From contig JAOAPR010000065.1 in the NCBI GenBank assembly GCA_025463005.1, positions 22,683-86,682 of the forward strand: a stretch of 64,000 nucleotides of DNA. The letters are read 5' to 3'. The notes under the pieces were generated by a model. That model ran no database searches, was not told the DNA's origin, and saw only the letters and a program-made list of their open reading frames with translations. The stretch is from Bryobacterales bacterium. Its GTDB lineage: Bacteria; Acidobacteriota; Terriglobia; Bryobacterales; Bryobacteraceae. Shown in pieces: positions 49,681-58,616 of this stretch; position 1 is the first letter of the stretch, and every line of letters starts with the position of its first letter. A program made the translations under genes and the position numbers.

Positions 49681-50328
49681 ATGGGTCGGTTGTTCCTATT
49701 GGGTTGTTGCGCCTTTCTGGCTATCGGACGAGCCAGCGACCCTGTCAGCCAGCAGCCCGACTTTCGCCGAGCTGCCTGGGGCATGACTCGTGCACAGGTT
49801 CTGGCGACCGAAGCCTCTAAACCCAGCGATATTCGCGAAAGCAACGGCGAATGGATCGTGCGCTACGATTCTATCCGGTTAGGTGATCTGGCTTGCAGGG
49901 TGGTCTACATTTTTGCGAACGACAAACTCGTGCGCGCAAAGTATGTCTTCGATGCGGAACACGGCGATCCAAACGACTTCATTCGAGATTTCAAGACCAT
50001 TGAACCGCTGCTGCACGAGACTTATGGGAAGCCGGTCAGTGAACGGGCCTTCTGGCAGGATGATTTGTATCAGGACGAACCTCGATCTTATCTGGAGCAG
50101 GACAGGGCGTCCTCGGCGGATATTCTCCCCTCCGATCGATTCGTCGGACTTTCGATTTCCCAGGGACATCTGAAACTTTACACGCAATGGCGCGGAGACC
50201 GCACCAAGATCCTGCATGGTTTGACCGGAGCGGACGACCACATCACGCACCAGATCGAATTCCTTAGCGTGGAGCTGGAGAAGTTTGAAGGCGAAGTTCG
50301 GGGGACGCGCGGCCCAAGCAACAACTGA
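49681..50328 (+). CDS. Hypothetical exported protein
   Basis: A 215-residue protein with an N-terminal signal peptide (MGRLFLLGCCAFLAIGRA) and no recognised domain. The CC in the signal region could be a lipobox-like site but the context is weak. The mature part begins DFRRAAWGMTRAQVLATE, a pattern seen in many short secreted bacterial proteins, and is followed by mixed alpha/beta sequence with LACRVVYIFANDKLVRAKYVF. Start is the ATG at 49681; the open frame upstream is antisense or overlaps the SMR gene. It ends 15 bases before the convergent M23 peptidase gene. Confidence 0.7.
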   Translation: MGRLFLLGCCAFLAIGRASDPVSQQPDFRRAAWGMTRAQVLATEASKPSDIRESNGEWIVRYDSIRLGDLACRVVYIFANDKLVRAKYVFDAEHGDPNDFIRDFKTIEPLLHETYGKPVSERAFWQDDLYQDEPRSYLEQDRASSADILPSDRFVGLSISQGHLKLYTQWRGDRTKILHGLTGADDHITHQIEFLSVELEKFEGEVRGTRGPSNN

Positions 50329-50343
50329 GGATTGGGCTGCGGA

Positions 50344-51660
50344 CTACTGGGTCTTCAGACGGCTGCGGATGTGGTCATTGATCCAGTGATCATCCCACCA
50401 CTCCACCGGATTTACCTGGACGCCGTCCACCTGCATCGAGAAGTGAAGATGATCGCCGCCAGCGAGGCCCGTGGATCCACTCTTCCCCATGGGCTGGCCG
50501 CGTTCGACCGTGTCTCCTTCCTTTACGGCGATCTCGCTCAGGTGCCCGTAAATGGACTGCAGCCCGTATCCATGATCCAGAACAATGCAATTGCCGTAAA
50601 TGCCTAGCGGCGCGGCCCAAATCACTTTGCCGTCATTGGCCGCAAGTACCGGACCATGCTGCGTTGTCGCGAGATCGAACCCAAGGTGCAGCTGATCGAC
50701 TTTCTTGCCCTTGTAAACATAGGTGCGAAGATCGGCGAATGCCGACTCCACCTGTGAGTTGGCGAGTTGAAGGAAGGATTGCTTCCATAGAAACCGGCCC
50801 GCGGTTTTCAGCCGCAGATCGGAAAGCGTCTTGTTGTTGGCGCGCCGTGTCTCGCCATTGATCTTCAAGAATCGGGTCAGCAGATCTCCGGAACCGCCCG
50901 GATCAATTTGATTGTCGACTTTTTCGAGAAAGGCGTCGTCGATCGGCAACTCACGCGCGCGAAACTTTTTGGGGAAAACTTTGAACCAGAATCGCGCGGT
51001 CGCTTCGGTTCCAGCACTGTTGCCGGCAAAGACCACCGGAGCCGTTTCGGGCGGCGTGTCCCAGCTATAGGCAAACAGCGAAAGTCGCTGCTGATTGTCC
51101 CCCGGCGCCGGGAAGCTGCGGAAGGTGGCCGGGCCCACACGGGTCCCTGCCTCTTGCCACGACCCCGATGGAGTGAAGATCGCGAGCTCCGAGCCGCCCT
51201 GGTTGATGTAATGCTGAAAGCCGTCGGTGGTGACGGAGGGCGGGTGGAGAATCACGTCGACGTCGGTTGCGATCGAATCCGTCACGGCGCGGAGATCATT
51301 CGATCGTGCTTCCACGACCAGCCGGGCTTTTCCTTCTTTCAACTGCGGCGCGCGATCTTTTCCGGCGGTAAAGTGAAACTGCTCGGGCTTCGCGTGGATT
51401 CGCCAAAAGGCGAATCGTGTGGCAGGCCTGGCGGTTTCATCAACGATCGCGCTGTTTCCACCCTGCTCGATGCGAGCCGTGATGGTGCGAACACCGTGCG
51501 GATTCGCGATCCGGACAATCACCGGCGTCGCGGCTCCGATTGCGGCCGGCGGCGGATCGAACGCCAAACTGGAGTGCGCGGACATCGCGAACAAGGCTGC
51601 CGCAATGCCTCCTACGAGTAGCACAATCAAAATTGCGAGGACCGTAATCGACCTGGCCAT
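50344..51660 (-). CDS. M23-family metallopeptidase (LytM-like) with long N-terminal region
   Basis: Membrane-anchored or exported peptidoglycan endopeptidase-like protein (438 aa from the ATG at 51658-51660). It starts with a signal anchor, [20 protein letters not shown]. An N-terminal beta-rich region of about 270 residues is followed by the catalytic LytM domain: HLGFDLATTQHGPVLAANDG with the zinc His and Asp, VLDHGYGLQSIYGHLSEI, and DHLHFSMQVDG with the HxH pair. All three metal ligands are present, so it should be active. The frame extends upstream to 51732, with a weaker start. Role: cell-wall remodelling. Confidence 0.85.
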   Translation of the reverse strand: MARSITVLAILIVLLVGGIAAALFAMSAHSSLAFDPPPAAIGAATPVIVRIANPHGVRTITARIEQGGNSAIVDETARPATRFAFWRIHAKPEQFHFTAGKDRAPQLKEGKARLVVEARSNDLRAVTDSIATDVDVILHPPSVTTDGFQHYINQGGSELAIFTPSGSWQEAGTRVGPATFRSFPAPGDNQQRLSLFAYSWDTPPETAPVVFAGNSAGTEATARFWFKVFPKKFRARELPIDDAFLEKVDNQIDPGGSGDLLTRFLKINGETRRANNKTLSDLRLKTAGRFLWKQSFLQLANSQVESAFADLRTYVYKGKKVDQLHLGFDLATTQHGPVLAANDGKVIWAAPLGIYGNCIVLDHGYGLQSIYGHLSEIAVKEGDTVERGQPMGKSGSTGLAGGDHLHFSMQVDGVQVNPVEWWDDHWINDHIRSRLKTQ

Positions 51661-51846
51661 TGTTATGGGAAGAGACTCACGACTGACATGGATGGAAGAA
51701 CCGTACTCTGAGGATACACCGGAGGTTTTCATTTACGCCACACCGTGCCGCTCGCACTTCTGCCCATTTGCATGGAACTGACAGGCGCGTTAGATTGTTG
51801 TTGAACATCTACTGTCTTTCATCTCTGACACAAGGAGCAGCTCGGC

Positions 51847-52914
51847 ATGCCGTACAACATCTTACTCATGGGCGCGTCCTACGGCTCGCTCCTCGCCTCC
51901 AAAATGCTGTTTGGCGGCCACACGATTCATCTGGTCTGCCTGCCGGCGGAGGCCGATCTGATCAACGCCGAAGGATTTCGCGTGCGCCTGCCGGTTCGAG
52001 GGCGCAAGGATCCGGTCGTGCTCGATTCGCGTAAGCTGCCCGGCCAGGTGAGCGCCGGACCGGCCACCGGCGTGAATCCGAAGGACTACGACCTGGTCGG
52101 TCTGTGCATGATGGAGCCGCAGTATCGCGCGCCGGGCGTGCGCGAACTGCTCGACACTGTGGCGAAGTCGCGCGTACCGTGCATGTCGATCATGAATATG
52201 CCGCCGCTGCCTTACATCAGGCGCATCCCTGGCCTGAACTACGACGCGCTGAAACCCGCCTACACCGATCCGACGGTCTGGGAGAATTTCGATCCCAAAT
52301 GCATGACGCTCAACAGTCCGGACCCGCAGGCGATCCGGCCGCCGGACGAGCAAGTCAACGTGCTGATGGTGACGCTGCCAACCAATTTCAAAGTCGCGAA
52401 GTTCGACGACGAAAAATCCACGGCAATTCTTCGCCAGCTCGAGAAAGACATCGAAGGCGCGCGCTTCGACACACCGGAAGGCAAGGTGGAGTTACCGGTG
52501 AAACTGAAGGTGCACGATTCTATCTTCGTGCCGCTGGCGAAATGGGCGATGCTGCTCTCCGGCAACTATCGCTGCATCACCAAAGATGGCATTCGCACCG
52601 CACAGGAAGCGGTACACAGCGACATCGAGACCTCGCGCTCGGTCTATGATTTCGTCAACGATTTGTGCGTGAAGCTCGGCGCCAACCCTGGCGATCTGGT
52701 GCCGTTTGACAAATATGCCGCTGCTGCCCAGTCACTGGTTCGCCCGGCTTCGGCGGCGCGCGCTCTCAACAACGGCGCGTCATATATCGAGCGCCCGGAT
52801 ATGCTGGTGCAACTGATTGCCAGGCAAAAGGGCTTAAGCCACCCGGTGATCGACGGAATTGTGGCGCTGGTTGACTCGCGACTGGATGCCAATCGCAAAA
52901 AGGCGGCGGCGTGA
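51847..52914 (+). CDS. Ketopantoate-reductase-like (ApbA/PanE family) protein
   Basis: NAD(P)-binding oxidoreductase of 355 aa. The N-terminal Rossmann motif is PYNILLMGASYGSLLASKML, with the family-like GFRVRLPV segment and the central NMPPLPYIRRIPG region. The C-terminal helical domain contains SNYRCITKDGIR-like sequence and LSHPVIDGIVALVDSRLDA. True PanE is usually about 300 aa; this is longer and diverged, so the substrate may differ from ketopantoate. The ATG at 51847 follows AAGGAGCAGCTCGGC. It stands alone; the next genes are on the other strand. Confidence 0.75.
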   Translation: MPYNILLMGASYGSLLASKMLFGGHTIHLVCLPAEADLINAEGFRVRLPVRGRKDPVVLDSRKLPGQVSAGPATGVNPKDYDLVGLCMMEPQYRAPGVRELLDTVAKSRVPCMSIMNMPPLPYIRRIPGLNYDALKPAYTDPTVWENFDPKCMTLNSPDPQAIRPPDEQVNVLMVTLPTNFKVAKFDDEKSTAILRQLEKDIEGARFDTPEGKVELPVKLKVHDSIFVPLAKWAMLLSGNYRCITKDGIRTAQEAVHSDIETSRSVYDFVNDLCVKLGANPGDLVPFDKYAAAAQSLVRPASAARALNNGASYIERPDMLVQLIARQKGLSHPVIDGIVALVDSRLDANRKKAAA

Positions 52915-52949
52915 AGCCATCCGCCGCGGCGAAAAGCAACCGAAACTGG

Positions 52950-53336
52950 CTAGTCGAAGTTGCCTTTCCAGGACCAGCCATCTGATGGGCGTTTGATGTT
53001 TATCATGCGAAGGCGGTGGTCTTCGGGATTCCGCCCCGGCGAGCCGAGGACGATGACATGGTCGCCCGGCCTCAGCGTGTCGCGCTGGACACCCGAGCTG
53101 CCCAACTGCCCGCCGGCAGCCCATTCCACGGCCCACGTGATCGCAGTCCCTTTCGCGTCCTTTGTTTGCAACTGCAGGAACGAATGAGGGTTCCGGTATA
53201 GGAACTGCAGCACGTCCGCCTCGACCGTCATCTTTTGATCCTCAAGGTAGGTGGCCGCAAACGAGTGATGGGCGTAGGCCCGAACGCCCAGAATGCTCAC
53301 TCCTGCGAAGACGAGAACGAATAGTTTGCTCTTCAA
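52950..53336 (-). CDS. DUF6152-family exported protein
   Basis: Small exported protein of 128 aa. The best start is a TTG at 53334-53336, preceded by AGGAGG; it gives the signal peptide LKSKLFVLVFAGVSILGVRAYA, while the frame open back to 53420 is antisense to the neighbour and lacks a site. The mature start is AHHSFAATYLEDQKMTVEAD, the hallmark of DUF6152, and the tail carries DHRLRMINIKRPSDGWSW. The HH pair may bind metal; function unknown. It is downstream of two secreted-protein genes on the same strand, 47 bases from the nearest. Confidence 0.85.
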   Translation of the reverse strand: MKSKLFVLVFAGVSILGVRAYAHHSFAATYLEDQKMTVEADVLQFLYRNPHSFLQLQTKDAKGTAITWAVEWAAGGQLGSSGVQRDTLRPGDHVIVLGSPGRNPEDHRLRMINIKRPSDGWSWKGNFD

Positions 53337-53383
53337 GCTGCCTCCTGCGACTGAATTATATCTGAAATGTGTACCGATCATGA

Positions 53384-54271
53384 TTAGTTGGCTCCGGCGT
53401 TCGCGCAATTCTTGGGGCACTTAGCCGGAAGCTTGAACTTGTCTTTAATCTTGTCGCGAAATTCCGGATACATGGTTTCCGCTCCGCCCAGGGCGGCTTC
53501 CTCGGGAATGCCGTAGAGTTTCCTCATTTCATCGACGAAAGGGTTCTTCCCGGGAAGATAGTGGGGAACCCTGCCCGACTCCACACCTTCATCCCCAACG
53601 ATGCAGGGCGGACCTCCGATCGCAACCGGGTTGACAGACAAATTATAGGATCTCGTCAGGATGTAGGGCTCCGTCAGATAGACCGGGTCCTCAATCAGCA
53701 ACGCCAGCGTCATCATATCTCCGTGCCGCAGGAAATGCGTCGTGATCGTGGCCTGGTCGCTGCTCGGCGCGCCGTTGCGGCGAATGTAGCCGGTCTTTAA
53801 ATGTGTGGTCGTGGCGATCAGCTCGTTGCCATTCCAAACACCAGTAGTAAACCCAGTCTGGTCGTGCGGAGCATTCTTTCCCGGATGTGGACGGCCGTCC
53901 ATCCAGATCGTCATGGGCGCCCGAGTTTCCCACGCGCCGACGATCCAGGCCTGGACCTTCCCTGTTATGGGATCGGGCACGGCCCACATCCTGAGGCTGA
54001 ACGGCCCGGCCGCAATATGCCACTGAGTCTGGAACCAGCAGATGCGCTCCGGCATGGAAATGATCGATTGCGAAAAACTCAAGGCCTTTGCGCGTCCCGC
54101 TTCGTTAAACGGAAGTCCCGCCCAATCGACTGGGTTCGGACCACCGCCGCGCTCTAACGCGTCCTCGTGATTAATGGCAGCCCAGGAACCGGACAAGTCA
54201 ATCTCAGCCAGCGCGGGGAAGCTTACGCTCAATAACATCGCCAAACCGAGACGTATTTTATGAAGAGTCAC
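53384..54271 (-). CDS. Exported protein of an uncharacterised acidobacterial family (copy 1)
   Basis: A 295-residue exported protein. The GTG at 54269-54271 has AAGGAGATCAAAC before it and gives the signal peptide MTLHKIRLGLAMLLSVSFPALA; the frame remains open to 54328 without a good start. The mature part begins EIDLSGSWAAINHEDALERG. Its C-terminal half shares the pattern TTTHLKTGYIRRNGAP...DQATITTHFLRHGDMMTL...DPVYLTEPYILTRSYN with the next gene, so the two are paralogues. Beta-rich, likely a ligand-binding or lipocalin-like domain (inference). Function unknown. Confidence 0.75.
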   Translation of the reverse strand: MTLHKIRLGLAMLLSVSFPALAEIDLSGSWAAINHEDALERGGGPNPVDWAGLPFNEAGRAKALSFSQSIISMPERICWFQTQWHIAAGPFSLRMWAVPDPITGKVQAWIVGAWETRAPMTIWMDGRPHPGKNAPHDQTGFTTGVWNGNELIATTTHLKTGYIRRNGAPSSDQATITTHFLRHGDMMTLALLIEDPVYLTEPYILTRSYNLSVNPVAIGGPPCIVGDEGVESGRVPHYLPGKNPFVDEMRKLYGIPEEAALGGAETMYPEFRDKIKDKFKLPAKCPKNCANAGAN

Positions 54272-54287
54272 GTTTGATCTCCTTGCT

Positions 54288-55064
54288 TTACCACTTTGCC
54301 GAGCATGCTGTCGGATTCCACTTGGCATCGCTCGATTCTTTCTTGTACTGGGAACTGATCACAAAGGGCTGGCGCAGATACATTGGGTCGGTCGTAACGA
54401 TAGTGACCACCATCAATGGATTCCCATTGGGCTCTTTAATCAAGTCGAAGTACTCCGTGAGGGTAGCGTTCTCGCTATACGGAACACCGTTCTTACGCAG
54501 AAAACCAGCCTTGAGGTGAGAGGTCGTTACTTTCAGCGATCCATCCGTCGCACCTCGTCCCCCGCCGCGCACCCACTCTGCGGTTGAATCTCCCTGCAGA
54601 GTCGACGGACCCCCAGCTAGGGGCTTCCAATCGCCGAAATGAAAAATACGAGTCTGCTTGCCGGTGTCGCTGTCCATGCGCAAGGTTTGGTCGTCCTGCC
54701 ACGTGATGTGGAGGCGTCCGGGAACGCGCAACAGCGCCGGCGCTCCATACGACTTGCACACATCGCCGGATGCTTCCTCCTTGGCGGGATCCCAGGCGTC
54801 GGCAATTTTGCGTGCTTCCGGTGTCATCGGAACACCTTGGTAATCGCCCGGCGAAGGCGTAACCATGCGATAGCGCCAATCCTCTGTGACCACGGAAACC
54901 CAATAGCCGGTCAGGTCGATAGCTGCCGCCGCCTTGGCATTCTCCGGTTGCGCCGAACCGCCACCTCGCCCGCCGGCGCGTCCCTGGGCATAAAGCCCGG
55001 GTTGCATCATCAGAGATCCGAGAATAAACAGCGTTAGACCCGTCAATGTTTTTCTTCGTTGCAT
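54288..55064 (-). CDS. Exported protein of the same uncharacterised family (copy 2)
   Basis: A 258-residue exported protein and paralogue of the gene just downstream (16 bases away). Signal peptide MQRRKTLTGLTLFILGSLMM...GLYAQ is followed by a glycine-rich linker. The mature domain starts AIDLTGYWVSVVTEDWRYRM. The shared C-terminal pattern is VTTSHLKAGFLRKNGVPYSE...NATLTEYFDLI...DPMYLRQPFVISSQYK. A central LHITWQDDQTLRMDSDTGKQ strand pair also fits a beta-barrel. It lies 7 bases after the MBL-fold gene on the same strand and probably in one operon of MBL, two family members and DUF6152. Confidence 0.75.
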   Translation of the reverse strand: MQRRKTLTGLTLFILGSLMMQPGLYAQGRAGGRGGGSAQPENAKAAAAIDLTGYWVSVVTEDWRYRMVTPSPGDYQGVPMTPEARKIADAWDPAKEEASGDVCKSYGAPALLRVPGRLHITWQDDQTLRMDSDTGKQTRIFHFGDWKPLAGGPSTLQGDSTAEWVRGGGRGATDGSLKVTTSHLKAGFLRKNGVPYSENATLTEYFDLIKEPNGNPLMVVTIVTTDPMYLRQPFVISSQYKKESSDAKWNPTACSAKW

Positions 55065-55071
55065 GGTGTCA

Positions 55072-56067
55072 CTATTTCTTCGCGGTCAGGCTCTTGTAAA
55101 CCGTCTCGATAAACGAGTTCGTGACTCCCGGTTGCGTACCGTACCGTGTCTCGTAGGGCAAGGCGGGACGCGCGGCTTTGATTTGATCGAGTGTCTTTCC
55201 CTGCTTGATTAAATCCGCAATCACGTCGCGGATGAGCACCACCATGTCGCGGTAGTCCACAACCTCCATCTGCTCGCAGAGTCGCCCATGCCCAGGAATC
55301 ACGTACGTCCCCACATCCTTGTAGATGTAAGGAGTCGGCGCAATCGTCAAGTCGATCAGCTTGTTCAGAGCATCGATCTCTCCCTGAATGCTCCCGCCGT
55401 TCGCAAGATCGATCACGGGAAAGCGGGTGGTGTCCATGACGTCTCCGGCAACCACTACGTCGGAGCGGCGGAACAATACGAAACTGTCGGCATCGCTGTG
55501 CGCAGCGGGCTGGTACAGAATCTCGATCCCCTCGTCATTCATGCGCAGCGCCTTACGCTGTTGGAGGAAAGCCTCCGTGGGCCAGGCATCGCCGGGATAC
55601 GTCTCTTTGGCGTCGCGAGCGCTCATCCTGTTCAGGATGCTTTGATGCGCGAGAATCGACGCGGCGCCTCCGTTGGTCATCGTCCCGGCCACTCCCGCAT
55701 TGCCGAGTGCATTGGTGAAAATGGTGAATCCGGATTTGGCAAGCTTTTCGTTCCCGCCCACGAAATCAGCGTCCGCGTTGATGTCGATAACGTAGCGGAC
55801 AGGCAGGTTGGTGAGTTTCTTGAGGGCCGCCAACACCTGATCGGATGCCGCTTTTGCGCCCGCGTTCACCAACACCACGCCGTCGGAGCCGATCTGCACA
55901 CCGATGTTTCCACCAGCCCCGGCGATCATGTAAAAGTTCGGTCGAACCTGTATAACGTCAAGCCCGCCGGTTTCCGTTTCGGCCGCCCGGCTGGAGAACG
56001 CCGCACCCACCGCCCATACAAGAGCCGCGGCCAAGCATGTTATCCCTTTTCGCATAATCCGCTTCAC
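55072..56067 (-). CDS. Exported MBL-fold protein with a replaced zinc motif
   Basis: MBL-fold protein (331 aa) with a signal peptide (KGITCLAAALVWAVGAAFSS...AAE). The GTG at 56065-56067 with GGAG 7 bases upstream is the best start; an ATG at 56053-56055 is close. Instead of HxHxDH the core reads YVIDINADADFVGGN, so the first three metal ligands are Asn97, Asp99 and Asp101, with Phe102 in place of the fourth. The later His (AAHSDAD) and PGHG motifs are kept. It may bind metal differently or be a non-enzymatic fold. It heads the leftward operon with two secreted proteins and DUF6152. Confidence 0.82.
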   Translation of the reverse strand: MKRIMRKGITCLAAALVWAVGAAFSSRAAETETGGLDVIQVRPNFYMIAGAGGNIGVQIGSDGVVLVNAGAKAASDQVLAALKKLTNLPVRYVIDINADADFVGGNEKLAKSGFTIFTNALGNAGVAGTMTNGGAASILAHQSILNRMSARDAKETYPGDAWPTEAFLQQRKALRMNDEGIEILYQPAAHSDADSFVLFRRSDVVVAGDVMDTTRFPVIDLANGGSIQGEIDALNKLIDLTIAPTPYIYKDVGTYVIPGHGRLCEQMEVVDYRDMVVLIRDVIADLIKQGKTLDQIKAARPALPYETRYGTQPGVTNSFIETVYKSLTAKK

Positions 56068-56253
56068 TGGCTTACTCCATCCTGTTCCCAACGCGGCACG
56101 CCGTTAATGTTGAGAAACTCCTCAAAACGATGACCTTCGGGCCAAATTTTGGGCCGACGGCATAGTACCATATCGTCCGCTCAACCGACAAGAGATGGTA
56201 GCGCGTCGTCGCTCGTGCGCATAGGTCACGGGCGATTCAGTAGGATAGTCGTC

Positions 56254-57282
56254 ATGTTCCGAACGCCGATCGCGGGTGCAGCCGCCTTCATCACGTTCGT
56301 GGGGTTCGTGGCAGGGCAGTCGGCACCCCCACGCACTCACCGCCTGGAAGCCACCCCGGCGACGGTCGCTTACGGCTACTACTGGGCCGATGCGAAGCCG
56401 GTGTTGCGTATAGCGTCCGGCGACATCATTGACGTCGACACGCTGCTGACCAATACCCCGATGGGCTTGCAGCAGGCTGGCGTGCCGCCGGAGAAGATTC
56501 AAGAATCACTGAAAGCAATCGTCTCCCAGGTGACGGGCGACCGTCGCGGGCCGGGGGGACACATCCTGACGGGACCCGTGTACGTCGAAGGCGCTGAGCC
56601 GGGTGACGTGCTGGAAGTGAAAATTCTGTCGATAGCTTTCGCGATTGACTACGCCTACAACGGCTGCAACGGTTTCATTCCGGCGAACTGCGACCGATCC
56701 GCTCCGCAGAAGATCGTGAAGCTCAACAGCAAGACCATGACCGCGGAGTTCAAACCGGGAATCACCATCCCGCTCAGGCCCTTCTTCGGCAGTATGGGCG
56801 TCGCGCCGGCGCCGGACCTCGGGCGCGTCAGCAGCAACCCTCCGGGAAGGCATGCGGGAAATCTCGATAACCGGGAACTCGTCGTGGGCAGCACGTTGTA
56901 CATTCCGGTATTCATCCGTGGCGCGCTCTTCGAGATTGGAGACGGGCACGGAGCGCAGGGCGATGGGGAGGTGGATCAGACTGCCCTGGAAACATCGCTG
57001 CGCGGTCGAGTGCAGCTTACGGTCCTAAAGGGCAAGAAGCTCCTGTGGCCGCGCGCCGAAACGTCCACGGACTACATCAGCATGGCCTCTGATGAGGACC
57101 TCAAAGTGGCGACGACCATCGCCGTCCAGCAGATGGTGGACTTTCTCGCAGAGACAAAGAACCTGACGAAGCATGAGGCGTATCAACTGGTCAGTGTTGC
57201 CGGCAATGTCGCGATTACGCAACTGGTGGACCGGCCGGTGTACGGCGTCCATGTTAAGATGCCGAAGAATATTTTTAGGTAG
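56254..57282 (+). CDS. Acetamidase/formamidase-family protein
   Basis: Amide hydrolase-like protein of 342 aa. The ATG at 56254 has AGGA upstream and a signal peptide-like start (FRTPIAGAAAFITFVGFVAG), suggesting export; the frame is open further upstream without good sense. Family marks: HRLEATPATVAYGYYWADAK, GPVYVEGAEPGDVLEVKILS, NPPGRHAGNLDNRELVVGS and the diagnostic GDGHGAQGDGEVDQTALET, with KHEAYQLVSVAGNVAITQLV near the end. Formamidase/acetamidase release ammonia from short amides. Divergent from the MBL gene; the next gene follows after 25 bases. Confidence 0.9.
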   Translation: MFRTPIAGAAAFITFVGFVAGQSAPPRTHRLEATPATVAYGYYWADAKPVLRIASGDIIDVDTLLTNTPMGLQQAGVPPEKIQESLKAIVSQVTGDRRGPGGHILTGPVYVEGAEPGDVLEVKILSIAFAIDYAYNGCNGFIPANCDRSAPQKIVKLNSKTMTAEFKPGITIPLRPFFGSMGVAPAPDLGRVSSNPPGRHAGNLDNRELVVGSTLYIPVFIRGALFEIGDGHGAQGDGEVDQTALETSLRGRVQLTVLKGKKLLWPRAETSTDYISMASDEDLKVATTIAVQQMVDFLAETKNLTKHEAYQLVSVAGNVAITQLVDRPVYGVHVKMPKNIFR

Positions 57283-57307
57283 AGCTAAGTCACATCCAGG
57301 AGGCTGT

Positions 57308-57772
57308 ATGGAAGCAATCATTTCAAGTCTGTTGAATCGCTTCGAGAGCGGCGCGCTCACGCGCCGAGACTTGATCCAGGGTCTCTCGATGCTGGTTGCG
57401 GCGAGCGGCGCGGCATCCGCTCAAGTCCAGGACGGCGGAATCAAGGCGGCCAAGATCGACCACGTGAGCATTCAAGTCAGCGATTTGCCGCGTTCCGTTT
57501 CTTTTTATCAAAAGCTCTTCGGCATGACGATAGTAAGCGAAGACAAGCCCAACGAGATCGTGCGCCTCGGAGTGGGGAAGGCCCTTGTCTCTCTCCATCA
57601 CAAGAGTCCGACCGGTCTGGTCGACCACTTCGCGATCGGGGTCGAGAAATTCAACAAGGAATCAGTGACACGGGAATTGAAAGCGCGCGGCGTAAATCCG
57701 GAAGACAACCTTGATGCCGGGTTCCATATCGTAGATCCGGAAGGAATCAGCGTTCAGATTGTGGGAGCTTGA
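57308..57772 (+). CDS. Tat-exported VOC (glyoxalase-fold) protein
   Basis: A 154-residue VOC-superfamily protein carrying the twin-arginine signal TRRDLIQGLSMLVAASGAAS, unusual for this fold, which is normally cytoplasmic. The mature VOC module starts KIDHVSIQVSDLPRSVSFYQ, with metal-ligand His in DHVSIQV, DHFAIGVEKF, and the final IVDPEGISVQIVG with the Glu ligand. So the metal site looks intact. The ATG at 57308 has AGGAGG just before it. It follows the acetamidase gene on the same strand and probably shares its transcript. Substrate unknown. Confidence 0.88.
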   Translation: MEAIISSLLNRFESGALTRRDLIQGLSMLVAASGAASAQVQDGGIKAAKIDHVSIQVSDLPRSVSFYQKLFGMTIVSEDKPNEIVRLGVGKALVSLHHKSPTGLVDHFAIGVEKFNKESVTRELKARGVNPEDNLDAGFHIVDPEGISVQIVGA

Positions 57773-57794
57773 GCCGGCCGCAACCGAAGCAATT

Positions 57795-58576
57795 CTACTT
57801 TCCTACCATGTGAACGGCATCCCGCTCGTTATCGCAGACGTGTTCGAGCATTTCATAGTCCGCTAGCAATTCGAAATGCAGTGTCGGCGTCCACGGCTTC
57901 GTATACGCCTTCGGGTCATCAATCGTAACCACCAGGTCCATGTGCCCGAAGTCGCGCCGCGTGAAGCGTTCCGTGGTGTGGAGCGACTCCGTGTGGGATA
58001 GCCGCTAATATCGATCCAGGTCTGGTCGTTAAATCCGATCGTGTCCACCACCAGCGCGTCTTTACCGAACCAGGTCGGGTTCATCACTTCGGGGAGATTG
58101 CGGCCATCGGTGAAGATCCGGCGGTAGTAGTTGAATTCCTCGAATAGCACGGAAATCTGCGCCTGAGTCTGAATAATCTGAAACGCAATCGGAATCATCA
58201 TGGCGCCGGGAAGCCCATGCGGCAGACAGTGTTCTGAGGGAAGCCCGATTCCATTGCTGGCCACGCGCTTTTTGTAAAGCTCTTCCGCCCACGGCTGAAA
58301 AGGAATAGTCTCGCCGGCTGGTAGGAAATTCTTCAAGCCTCCATTTCCCGTTCCGGAAGGAACAACAGGCGGAGGCGTAGTGCTTGGTGCTCTGGCTATC
58401 CGCCAAATACCGGTGAAGTCCGGCTTCCCCTCGGACGTCCTTGGAGCGGGCGCAGACAAGTTCGGTTTCCCGTCTTTCGTCCGTGGGATTCCCGGCGTGC
58501 GATAGTTGAGCCACTGCGCGGAAGTCGGGATTAACAGGATGCCGAGCACAGTGATAAGGCTGATGGTGAGGCGCAT
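57795..58576 (-). pseudogene. Exported acidobacterial family protein, broken by a 1-base frameshift
   Basis: Reading from 58576, the first 193 codons encode an exported protein (signal MRLTISLITVLGILLIPTSA, then KPDFTGIWRIARAPSTTPPP and QISVLFEEFNYYRRIFTDGR). After Tyr193 the frame is wrong and turns into arginine-rich nonsense that ends at 57863. Adding one C to the CCC run at 57995-57997 restores a sensible end: HTESLHTTERFTRRDFGHMD, then PKAYTKPWTPTLHFELLADY and HMVGK, with a stop at 57795-57797. It is either a real mutation or a base missed in sequencing. Belongs to the same broad group of secreted proteins as 53384-55064. Confidence 0.85.
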
Positions 58577-58616
58577 TTATTCCACCCCCGTCAGTCTAAC
58601 AACTTCGATCGTCCAG

